Assembly (NCBI GenBank): GCA_036897485.1
Contig: JAYMTF010001158.1
Span: 1 to 25,800, forward strand
Direction of reading: 5' to 3'
DNA length: 25,800 nucleotides
Source: Pelargonium nanum
Lineage: Eukaryota > Streptophyta > Magnoliopsida > Geraniales > Geraniaceae
In this document: positions 1 to 9,625 of the stretch, piece by piece
How the letters are laid out: each line of letters begins with the position of its first letter
How positions within the stretch are numbered: position 1 is the stretch's first letter
The notes under the pieces: model-generated
Told to the model about the DNA's origin: nothing
The model's database searches: none
The model's input: the letters and a program-made list of their open reading frames with translations, nothing else
Program-made: the position numbers and the translations under genes

Positions 1-618
1 CACTTAGAGAAATTTAGACTTGAACCCTTAGGCTATAAACATTGCTTACGTGGACAAGAAGACCCTACAACAACAACACTCTCTCCTAATGTGTTTGAGT
101 TGACCCTCCAGGTTAAAACAGGCGCATCAGTTGTCTTACATCGACCATTGACTTTAGACTTCAACACTTAGAACAATTTCAACATCAACTTCCTTAACGC
201 ATGGACAAAACAACAACAACAATCTAGTGTGTTGTGTTGACCAAGAAAAATAGGCGCATCAACCGCGATTCATTTATTTTTCAATCAGACAGGAAACAAA
301 ACAGTGTTGTTTTGGCTTCGCCTGATTGATAAATAAATTAAGCACAATGTCGTACCCATGAAGACCACCGATCTGACGTGTATAAAAATGACGACGTTAC
401 ATATTGTGACGTATTATACTTGGTCGAGTGGGTTAAATTAAAATAGATATTACCAACAAGAATTAAAACAAGATACAACCCTATGGACTAAAAAAAAAGT
501 GTTAGTTAAAGAGAGACAAAAAAATTTACCATTGTTTTTTTTCGAAGGATACCATTGTTCTAGTTATACACCATTGGGTGAAATTTTCAAAAGGTGAGAT
601 ATTGAATTAATCAAAATC
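1..618. repeat. Non-coding stretch with a diverged tandem duplication
   Basis: No gene is seen here. Positions 1-140 and 165-270 look like two diverged copies of one unit. Both begin with CACTTAGA, continue through a (CAA)n-rich stretch after a GGACAA motif, then a TGTGTT..GTTGACC segment, and end in GGCGCATCA (121-129 and 253-261). The spacing drifts from 164 to 132 bases along the unit, so indels have accumulated. I cannot assign the unit to a known family. The remainder (340-618) is AT-rich with nothing recognisable. Confidence 0.5.
272..338. repeat. Imperfect inverted repeat (about 32-base arms)
   Basis: The left arm starts ATTTATTTTTCAATCAG and the right arm, read in reverse complement, starts ATTTATTTATCAATCAG. 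Similarity continues towards the centre with a few mismatches. The arms are almost adjacent, so the transcript could fold into a long hairpin. It overlaps the end of the second copy of the upstream tandem unit. It could be a degraded foldback transposon or chance; no target-site duplication was found. Confidence 0.45.
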
Positions 619-635
619 AACTAAATAAGAAATAA

Positions 636-856
636 CCACCAAGCACGTGGGTCAACTGGTAAGGGGTTGTTCCAGCTTAACCTGAGATCGTCGAGTCTCA
701 GGGAATGCAGCTGCGTTAAAACTTGGTAGGGAGAGCTTTGCCGCCCTTGTGGTCCTACCCGGGTCGAATGAGGATTAGTCTTAGTGTGGTAGAACGGTTT
801 GAAGGTGCCAACCGCGAGTTAGCGGGTCCACTCAGGAACCTCATGGTTTAGAAAAA
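636..856 (+). mobile_element. tRNA-derived SINE with target-site duplication
   Basis: A tRNA-like head carries an A-box-like TGGGTCAACTGG (about 648-659) and a B-box-like CGTCGAGTCTC (about 689-699), the usual RNA polymerase III spacing. A roughly 150-base unrelated body follows and ends in a short A-run. Flanks repeat: AACTAAATAA occurs at 619-628 and 857-866, and with one inserted G the match extends to 619-635 versus 857-872. That is the size of duplication made by LINE-mediated insertion. It inserted about 280 bases upstream of the defensin-like start codon. The family name is not assigned; it does not look like the Au family seen at 3297-3434. Confidence 0.72.
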
Positions 857-976
857 AACTAAATAAAAATAAATAAATGGCCACAAGAGAAATATATAAT
901 AAAGAAAATGAAAATAAAAATTCCAAAGATTTGATTTCATAAATATAGAGTCAATATTTCAAAATTTTCGTAGTTT

Positions 977-1004
977 GGTAACGGCTAAAAGACAAGCCGT
1001 TACC
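977..1004. promoter_or_regulatory. Perfect inverted repeat with AACGG cores in promoter
   Basis: GGTAACGGCT at 977-986 is mirrored exactly by AGCCGTTACC at 995-1004 across an 8-base spacer. Each arm contains AACGGCT, resembling MYB-type (AACGG) binding cores, including the AACGGYYA half of three-repeat-MYB sites. It lies about 45 bases upstream of the TATA-like box of the defensin-like gene, a plausible place for a dimeric activator site. The regulatory role is inferred. Confidence 0.4.
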
Positions 1005-1040
1005 TTTTCATGCAAGTGTGAAATCACTTTTCTTCTTAAC

Positions 1041-1057
1041 CCAATAGCCTATAAATA
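1041..1057 (+). promoter_or_regulatory. CCAAT and TATA-like core promoter of the defensin-like gene
   Basis: CCAAT at 1041-1045 is followed by TATAAATA at 1050-1057. The TATA-like box lies 78-85 bases before the start codon at 1135, which leaves room for a short 5' leader of about 50 bases. No other TATA-like box fits as well between the SINE and the start codon. Confidence 0.55.
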
Positions 1058-1134
1058 ATATCACAATTACAAAGTTTCATTTGTATCTCTTTTATTTTTA
1101 TTCAAGAATTTTATTATTTATAAGCAAAAAAAAA

Positions 1135-2193
1135 ATGAAGAATCTCTATTTCTCTGCCATTCTTGCCTTTGTTTTCTTGTTCTTCACTGCAGGTACATTA
1201 TCTCTTGAATTCTTCTATTTTTAAGATACTTGCTTCCATGTTGTAGCAAAAATGAATTGTTATTTTTGTGTGATTTAGTTTGAATTCATGTTCACTATGT
1301 GACAACGTGAAGTTGAATATGTCACTAATTGTTGACGAAATAGCGTTTGATTAATCCGTCGTTGATCGTTGATTTTTTTGTAATGAGTTAATTTATTGGA
1401 TTGAGATTAATTTTCACTTTTCTAAGACTTTTTTTCTTAAACTCTTTCCATCATTTGATCATGTTTTATAAAGCATTTTCTTTTGGTGGACATTTACAAG
1501 TCTTTGCTAAAATAGTAGCACCCTCTAGCTTAAGGATATTCGTTCATTTGATCAAGTCTTTTTTTTTTTTAATTGTAATCAATTTCGGTCTAAATCATTC
1601 ACAATCGGTGATTTTTTAATCCAAATTTTAAGGATATTCGTTCACAACTCCAATTTGATCCAATCTGACCCGAATTGAAGCCCACCCTTAAATCAATTTT
1701 TAAATATTAGACAAAAGTTAAAGTAATTTATTAATTAGGTTGTTGATTTGACCAATTTGACCTGTACAGATCAACTTGTTGCATTTAATCATAATTTTAA
1801 AGTAAATATATATTTTTTTTTTATCAAGTTTGACCACAACCAAGTTAGTTAAAAAAAGTGGACCAAACCATTGCTTGGGTCTTAACCAAATAAGAGAATT
1901 CAATTATAAAACATTGGTTGAGCTATAAGAGTGAGACTGATTTTTTGCTACTTAAATATACATAAAATATTGTCATGACAATGTTGTAATATTATGTTTG
2001 ATGGGTAACTGTAATATGAATTGCAGGCAATAATGTGGTGATGGTCAATGCGCAACAAGTGCGTATTTGCGTGAAGAGTGAACCAATAGCGGTGTGCAAC
2101 GATACAAATTGTCACAACTTGTGCATTCGAAAGTATGGCGATCTTGCCAACGGATATTGTAGAGGCAATTGCACTTGCCTCTACCCTTGCTAG
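1135..2193 (+). CDS. Defensin-like (DEFL) secreted cysteine-rich peptide, two exons
   Basis: The exons are 1135-1192 and 2027-2193, joined by a GT-AG intron of 834 bases in phase 1. The product is 74 residues. Residues 1-28 or so form a signal peptide (hydrophobic stretch LYFSAILAFVFLFFTA, likely cut near VNA|QQ), so it should be secreted. The mature part has eight cysteines spaced C-x8-C-x4-C-x3-C-x11-C-x3-C-x-C-x3-C. The CxxxC and CxC pairs are the signature of the cysteine-stabilised alpha-beta fold, with four expected disulphides. A single intron splitting the signal peptide from the cysteine domain is the usual DEFL gene layout. Family members act as antimicrobial peptides or as signals in reproduction; which applies here cannot be told. 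There is no strong KTCxx or classical gamma-core glycine pattern of true PDF1 defensins, so it belongs to the divergent DEFL/LCR class. It is often missed by gene finders because of its size. Confidence 0.85.
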
Positions 2194-2723
2194 TTTTTCA
2201 TCTCTATGTTTTCATAACAAAAATTTATATACTAATAATAATGATAATATTACAATTTGTTTTGGACTAGTTAAATGTGAAGTATCTTTACGACATGGTC
2301 AAAACAATTATGGGGATGTGAGACGCAATCAGCAAAAGATACATCTTTAAAGGATTCTATACCTGAATTAATATCTCCATTCAAGTCGGAAAAGATCACA
2401 AGAGCAGCAAAATTCTCCCCTCCAAATTTCGGTAATGATAAATCCACACACAAGCATGATCTCATGAATATGATCATAAAAAAATTCATTATGGACAAAA
2501 TTTTCAAACTTAAACATTTCAAATCCATCAACTACCTCAACTCATGTTCCTTAATATTATGTTCCATCAATCTTGACACATTGTACAGTACAAGGTGACA
2601 AATCCACCTTGTCTTCCCATCCTAATATGCCTATTAGGATGTCCTCAGAGCACAAACTAACTGCTTCATAGCTCTACTACATACTCTGTTCACAGACCAT
2701 ACAGATAAGGGCAGAGTTTTGTC
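2194..2723. other. Convergent intergenic spacer: 3' ends of the DEFL and PQBP1 genes
   Basis: The plus-strand DEFL gene and the minus-strand PQBP1 homologue end tail to tail here, 530 bases apart from stop to stop. Both 3' untranslated regions must lie in this space and could overlap. AT-rich stretches such as AATAATAATGATAAT (about 2233-2250) may serve DEFL polyadenylation. A minus-strand open frame at 2271-2531 has no recognisable domain and is not called. Three consecutive short hairpins occupy 2581-2641. Confidence 0.5.
2581..2641. repeat. Three consecutive hairpins in the PQBP1 3' region
   Basis: TTGTA-CAG-TACAA spans 2581-2593. ACAAGGTG (2590-2597) pairs with CACCTTGT (2605-2612) over a 7-base loop. 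CATCCTAATA (2618-2627) pairs perfectly with TATTAGGATG (2632-2641) over a 4-base loop. On the minus strand this lies 83-143 bases after the PQBP1 stop codon, so it is probably in the 3' untranslated region. A role in 3' end formation or mRNA stability is speculation. Confidence 0.5.
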
Positions 2724-3573
2724 TCAGTCGGCATCACCTAGCCCATCGCTTCCATCCCCTCTCTTGGATATGGCTACATAGTTAGAGTTCGGCTTCTTGC
2801 TGTGAGAAGCGATTTCAGCATTCTTCCGCAAGACTGCTCCTGGAGATGGATACGGCCGTTGTTGGAAGAGAGGACCCTGAAATTCACAATAGCCACATTT
2901 TATTTAAAGAACAAGATTGCAAAAGAAAAGACATATTGGGTGTGTATGTGTCCCTCTTGAGTATGCGAGCAGTAACCACTTCTACTTTCCTACTTACAGG
3001 AGCGTGAAATGGTCTTAAACACCATATATCGGTTTGGGAAACTTTAAAACTCCCCCACATGCAAAGTAAGACAGCACAACAAGCACTACATATAGACTAG
3101 GAACAAATCGGAAAGGCCCCTTAACCAAATGCTAAGTTTCCTATCCCAGAGCCGTAAGGTTCCAACTAATAAATGAAGTGGTGTCAAGCACTACTCATTT
3201 GTGGAACAATTTAACACAGGAGATGATTGAAAGGTTGAGATATTGAATATATCAAACCACTACTTCTTTGTTACCACCCTATGACCTAAATTCTTATGGT
3301 AGAAGGGCCCAACTAGTAAATGGTCTCGAACGCTACACAGCCTTACCCCTGCATACAAAGAGGTTTCCCTAATTCAAACCCATGACCTGAGGTCACAAGC
3401 AGCAACACTATAGTTGCGCCGAGGATCACCCTCATCCATGTTTGTTGCATATTTGGTTTTCATTATATTTATAAATATAAAAAAATAGAGAAAAAAAGTG
3501 GTTTCATACCCGGCATTCATTTCGTGACAACACATCACCTCAAAGAGTGTTTGTGTGTGTGAATGTGCGTGTC

Positions 3574-3614
<41 letters not shown>

Positions 3615-6600
3615 GGTTCTTGTACCGTGGCAGTAGTATCAGCTGCTCGTGGCTGCACTCCTTTAAGGCCAACAACCCTGAAAAACAAGCAAGATGATGG
3701 GATTAATCATTAACTCTCCAGTGATTTCTCTTGTTATGTAGTATGTTTTACAGGATGATTGTGTATCTCATACCAGCCACCACGAGGAGCATCAGAATAA
3801 GAGCTTGGGTCCATTGGATCCAGCTCATCATCTTCAGTGTGAGCACGCTTCCGGTTGTCTCTTTTACCTCCTTTTCCCATAGGAGGTTTCCCATTGGACC
3901 TATAAATAAAAAGTGAAGCCAAGCTTTTCTCAGTAAATTATGTTTTGGGGAGGGCTAAAACATCATATTTAAGAATAGAGAACTTCCCCAAATTTATAAA
4001 AGAAACTGCAACTTAAAGTATGCACAGCATTTCTAAAATTTTGCTAATATTTTGGTATGAATTTATTTTAAGAAAGACTTAGTATATTTATAAGTTAAAA
4101 TATCAGCTTCAGAACTTCAATAAGAGATTCAAGAAATGGAGAAATTTCTTCCAAACATTCTGATGGTTACACAAATATGAACACTCATTTTTGCTTTTCC
4201 ATAAGAACACTTGTTTGCACCACTGAGCTATTCTGAAGTAATTTGTTTGTTAAGTGCCAAAATGAGAATGGGGGATTCCTTTAGTTTTCATTTACACCCA
4301 AACTGGAAATGATTGTTTGCCATCCAACAAGCCAGTAAAGTTTCAATGACAAACTATAAATTTATCATACTCCACTTTCCAAATCTCTAGAATAGACAGT
4401 TATCAAACAAAATTTTCCATTGCTATTCAAGGTGAACGTTAATCACATTTCAGGTTCTATGGACAGCCACTGAAGATTTAGTTCAGTAGAGAAGTTAGTC
4501 ACTAAGCATAACCTACACTTTATTTATAATGGTACCTCTGATTAGAAGCCTTCTTGTTGGAGTCATCCATAGTATTTGACGCATTACTCGACAGCTGTTG
4601 GTTATTCATGGTGGTTGACAAGAACTGGCTCTGTGGAAGCTTGAGAACCCTGCATTGACACGATTGGGATAACATAATTATTCCAGTCCTTGACTGTTTG
4701 TGCTTGAAAAGTATTTACTAATATGCCTACTCACAATATGCTTTTTCTATAAACAAAATTGATAATGACACACACTGTATCCTTCAAAGATGATAGGAAG
4801 GTGACAAGTATTCTAACATACCAAGTATCACTAATTTCTAATGGCTGATAGAAGCAATTGTGCAATTCTCTAGGAAGATCACAGCATAATTTCTTTAAAA
4901 TGTGAAAAAAAAATTAAAAAAAACACGGATATGCCATTTTCTAAACTAATCAAAAAGGGAACAACACAAAACAATTTTTAAAAAATATTCCCTTTGCACA
5001 TCAAACCAACTTCAAATTTGTCTTCCAGATACGATAACAATTTTAAATCACAATACAGATTAAATTTTCCAGATGTTGCGTCCTGAATCTTGATCCAGGG
5101 AAATGCAACAATATGCCTTAGCAAATTAAGCCTCACAGCGTACATTCCTTAAAGGAGTTTGAGGTCTGTGGGAGCATCAATTTCAGTAGCAACTAGTTAC
5201 ATTTAATTGCAACAAATCTATGGAACATCCACCAAGCTCTAAAATTGACACACAAACAGGTCACCAAATAAAATTCTTCTAGTTCTCTAGTAAATCAGTA
5301 GGGGCTGAAGATAAATAGAAAAATCAAGCTCTCGTGTACGGACCTTAGAACTATCCAACAATAAAACTATTGTATCAATAAGACACCATACAAAGCGATA
5401 TCCAGCTGAATTCATGAACATTATGTGCCACAAATAGATTGTTTTTATATGAACTAATATATTCCAGATGTTGTTTACATCATACTCTATTTCTCCAACT
5501 ACAATTTTCCGAGTTCATGTTCCATCAGAAACTTCCCTTTCTTCAATGCATGAAGTGCTACTATCTGTTGTTTTTAAACTATGAATAATATAGCGGGAAG
5601 CTTCAGCAGAATATGATAACATAAAGATAGAATCAAAATTTACATCTCATTAATACATGATATCTGTCCATATCACATATAAAGTTAACCTTCCAAAACT
5701 CTCATGCAAGCATAAAGAGAAACTTTTTCATTAACAAATGGAAGACAAATTCTCTAATTAAACTGACAGTAAATTACCGCGTGAATAACATTATAAACAA
5801 TTCTAGCTTGGATTAAAAAAAGACCAGGAACAATACATAATTTCCATTTTTCGATTAATATATTATTGGTGAACAAGGCATCCCTAATTTATCCACACAC
5901 GAAATAAGAGGCATCCCTACCTAGTGCAATGGTTGCAGTAGCCCCAAGCCTGCACAAGGTTTATTCCCCAACCACCACATCCCATGCATTTATTTAGATG
6001 GGATGAATTTTCATCCCAAATTCCATTAGCTCCATTTCTGGGAACCCGCTTCAATGAATCAGGACGTTCCCATTGTGATACTTGTGTCTTGGTATTGTAG
6101 TAGTATTTTTGACCTGGGTACAAAGACCAGTAAATTTAAATTAAATTATCATAAGGAAATTACAAAATTAAAAACAGCATGTAATTTAAAATATTATAAA
6201 TTCCTTTCTTCAGGTCCACAAATAGTATATAGGCCCAATAGCCAAACCATGCAGGCAGACATAGAGCCAGGATAATTTGTGGTATGGTTGGGTATTTGGG
6301 TCTCCAAGGAAACAGAACTATATATGTCCCACTACTGGCAAAAAAAATCCAGTAACACTCAAAGAAACTGCAGTTGCATTAGAACATTAAGATTATAACA
6401 CTACAAATATTTGCAAGGTACTCCAGAACTCCCATACAAAACCAATACAGTTTCAATAATATTTCTTCCTTTTTCTGTGTTAAGTTTTTTGAAACATGAT
6501 TGAATTATGTTACATACCTGATGCTTCATCTAATGTCTCTACCCATTCTTCCTGAAGAGGCAATGGTGATTGTGCATTAGCATATGTTTCAACAGGCCTT

Positions 6601-9600
6601 TCCCATTGACTTTTTCCGGAACTTTCATTATAATAATATACAGCCCCACTTGCAGGGTCTTTTGCCTCTACCTGCATGAGAATTAGGAAAGTAACACAAA
6701 TGACAGAAATACTTGGAAAAGATATTGTATTCACATGCATTAGCACTGGAAAGCATTCGCAAATCAGAAAGAAACAATGCAACCACTTATCCCCTACTAC
6801 ATAATTGGAGAACAAGTGTAAATGCTACATGATAATCTTGGAGAACAAACATTAAGTTGAAACAAAAAATTGCACTATGAATAGCTACATGAGTATGAGT
6901 TTCAAATTTCAATTCATTGTTCACAAATGAAGTCTAATTCTATATCACATGGTTTCAGAGACCGATATTATATTTAAAATAAAAAGACAAAAATACCAAA
7001 GAATGTGAAAGGGAATCACAACACACCCATCCAGGAGGCAACTTTCTGATTTCTGCAATTTTATTAGCATTAGTCTCCAGCTTCTGAAATTAAAAGTTAC
7101 AGGTAAGAACTGTTAAAAGATTAAATTGAAAGCATGAAAAGCAAGGTAAGAGTTCAAATAGTAAAAATCATTAAATGATAGTAAATCAGAACAGCTAATG
7201 TGAGAAAGTAAGAACTACCAAAAAGATTTTGGTTTCCCAGAACTACAAAAGAAATTATAAGCAGACGGTGGGAAAAAAGATAAGATTAGAACAAGCTGAG
7301 GCTCAAGAGATAAACTTGCATTGTCAGCTCTCATGGAAGCAACTGTCCCTGTGTCGTCTTTAAGAATACCCCTCGCTTTCAGCTTCTGCTTAAGGTACTC
7401 AGACAATTCCTTAGATGCAGGTTTTTGTTCTGATCCTCTATCAACTTCCACAGTTTGCTGGTTTACCTCATTAGCTCCAACTCCTGAAATTGCTGAAGCA
7501 TCAAATGCATGAACTAGAAACCGAAGACATCACATTCTCATGTACCTAGAGGGTCATCTATTAATCTTACTGGGTGTAGCAACACTTGGCCTTGGAGCAC
7601 CATAATAAGCGCCTCCACCTGGTACACCATACCCATTTCCAATTTCTCTATTACCTGAGACAAGAACAAAGAGTAAGCACAACTTCCAGAGAAAAATTTA
7701 TAATCGCAGCTCAATTCAGAAGATTTAATTCAGCTCTTTGTTTTACCATACAAGAACAGATTTCAGCTTGGCAATAACAAAGCTTAGTAGGAGAGCGAGG
7801 CTATTTCATCAGTTCAACAGTTTGTCAAGTTAATGATATCAATACTTTGAAATTTTGCAACTATCTCATATAAAATCACCACGACCAATGTCAACATTAG
7901 TGTCTCCCCTATAAGGAAGAATTGCTATCTGGTTTCACTAAAGCTCATGGGATGACTGACTCCTGAAGGTGTGTTAAATTGTTAATATAAATGTCTCCTG
8001 TAAGCAAGGATTTATATTTGGTTATTTGATGATTGACCCTATCTTGGTAACTTCTGGCACAATTCATTTCCAGCGCACAAAGTTTTGTGTGAGTTTATTA
8101 TACCAATAATGGTCACTCTGCAGTCTGTATAAAAAAAAAGTTTCAATAGAAATAACCAAGATAAATACACTAATTAGAGCAAGATACCAAGATGTTCTGT
8201 CGATTCGAAAACAGAAGCCACAAATCTCTACTAACTAATTTTCTGTCCCAAATACAATTCTTTTTGCTTCTCTAAGGTATTTTTCAGTCATATGCACTTG
8301 TTGTTGTTGTTGTTGCTCCTATCAAGTACTCCGATTTCCTTAGAAAACAGTTGTCAAATAGAACTTACCAAAAGCATTAATAAGAGAGATGGCCATCAGA
8401 CATACAAAGTACATGTTTTACATTTGTGCACATGGAACAAACTATATGCTGCATGCATAACTGTATGCAAAAATATGCCTACCGGTACTTGTAAAAAGTA
8501 GGGAAGAAAAGATTATCAACCTTCTTCATGAGGGGTAGACTTCCCATGCTTCAAGGCCATTTCTGCACGATGGTCTGTTGTCATCTTCAATAGATGCTCC
8601 TGTATGAATGCTCAAATAAAATCTAGTAAGTGGCAAGAACTAACAAAATATAAATGTTATTGGCATTGATATGCAATTTGCATACTTTTAAAGCATTGGG
8701 GTCACGGCGTTCTAAGAAAATATCTTTATGATCCTCTGAAGCTCCATTGACACCTTTCACCTCTCTGAAATCGTAATATGTATCTAAGTGATGTCATGTT
8801 TAGAGTTTATCACCTACTAATCCAAAACTAGGAATTTTATTGAAGAAAATCAATGCAAACCTTTGACTCTGTATAACTTTTTGGGCCTCAATTTCCTAAT
8901 AACCAAAAAAGAGATAATGAGATCATAATGAAAACATTTTTTGAACGATAATGAAAGCATAAATTAATTAGATAGATATAACATATAAAAAAAATAAAGC
9001 ATACTTGTTCACGCAACACGGCATCCTGTGCAATAGTCTCGATGTCACTGGCATTTTCAGCATAAAATCTGGAGTAGCTAGTAGATGCATCCGGGGCATG
9101 GTTGTACTCATTAGGTCCAACTTCCATATACTGGCCAGTATGGTTTGTTTCCCCAATATCCGTGATCTTCTGCTCCTTATTTTCTTCGTTTGTCCTGTTG
9201 GTTGTAATATTTGGCTCATGTGATGTACAATAATTTTGGTGAGTACCAGCTTGACCATTTCCTGACTCCATTCTAAAGGCATCACCTTGAAGATGAGCAT
9301 CCATCTTATTGTGTATAACCCCAGTAGAGTTTACAGAACCAGGAGCCGAAGGAGTAAATGTTTGACAAGAATGTGTACCATACTGAGGAACGTTACTATT
9401 ATGAAAGTTAGTAGGCATTTGACCCGGTAAGTGAGGGGAATATGGAGCAAAATTATACTGAGATGATGGAACACTGTGTGGATAGAAATTTTGGCTTCTA
9501 GGATCAAATGTTGCAGGAGGAGGAGGATGTCCAAAGTTCGCAGAAAGTTGATGAGTTGAGTTTGGTGAATGTTTAGGTAAAGCCTGAACGCCAGGAGGGA

Positions 9601-9625
9601 GAAGTGGATCTTGGTAATTATCCAT
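2724..9625 (-). CDS. PQBP1: PQBP1-like protein: two WW domains, CxxC zinc motif, U5-15kD-binding tail
   Basis: Plant homologue of polyglutamine-binding protein 1, a nuclear splicing factor. Coding exons in transcript order: 9625-9005, 8895-8861, 8764-8686, 8599-8521, 7654-7571, 7492-7320 (start may be 7513 or 7483), 7083-7027, 6671-6518, 6113-5921, 4649-4536, 3899-3774, 3677-3626, 2876-2724. All joins keep frame and give about 639 residues. Residues 1-207 are Pro/Asn/Gln-rich and disordered. WW1 is about 372-402 (LPPGW ... SQWERP) and WW2 about 413-445, each with YYYN and QWERP. Cysteines 470, 473, 487 and 490 form CxxC-x13-CxxC, probably a zinc knuckle. The C-terminus carries [19 protein letters not shown] (554-572), nearly identical to animal PQBP1. 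It is followed by [17 protein letters not shown], whose YxxPxxVL motif (598-605) in human PQBP1 binds the U5 protein TXNL4A/DIM1. Animal PQBP1 has a single WW domain and is shorter. ATG at 9625 is the first in-frame Met after the acceptor at 9637; no upstream in-frame Met exists in that exon. Confidence 0.9.
3297..3434 (-). mobile_element. Au-family SINE in the last PQBP1 intron
   Basis: Read on the minus strand, the segment starts GTGATCCTCGGCGCAAC, continues through GTTGCTGCTTGTGACCTCAG and the B-box-like GGTCATGGGTTTGAATT, and reaches TGCAGGGGTAAGGCTGTG. This order of motifs is that of the Au SINE, a tRNA-derived family widespread in flowering plants. The 3' third is degraded, and no clear target-site duplication was found, so the end is approximate and the copy is old. 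It lies in the intron between exons 12 and 13 of the PQBP1 homologue, in the same orientation as the gene. Confidence 0.78.
3549..3615. repeat. Compound (TG)n(GA)n microsatellite in a PQBP1 intron
   Basis: An imperfect TG tract (3549-3592) runs directly into a perfect GA tract (3593-3615). It begins only about 10 bases past the splice donor of exon 12 (3626/3625), on the intron side. As transcribed from the minus strand it reads (TC)n then (CA)n, so the intron starts with a long pyrimidine tract. Length variation is expected among individuals. Confidence 0.9.
7084..7319 (-). other. GC-AG intron between PQBP1 exons 6 and 7
   Basis: Exon 7 (7083-7027) opens in phase 0 after the acceptor AATTTCAG, so exon 6 must end in phase 0. 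The only strong phase-0 donor is GACAAT|GCAAGT, with GC at 7319-7318. GCAAGT is the usual extended match of GC donors. Joining gives RADN-KLETN, which runs smoothly into LPPGW of WW1. GT alternatives in the right phase (ACA|GTTGCT, CTT|GTTCTA) match donor consensus poorly. Confidence 0.7.

Noticed and set aside
2271-2531. Minus-strand 86-codon open frame downstream of PQBP1
   Set aside because: No recognised domain; it lies beyond the PQBP1 stop in the spacer and has no promoter or splice context. The segment LPKFGGENFAALVIFSDLNG looks protein-like, but I could not place it in a family.
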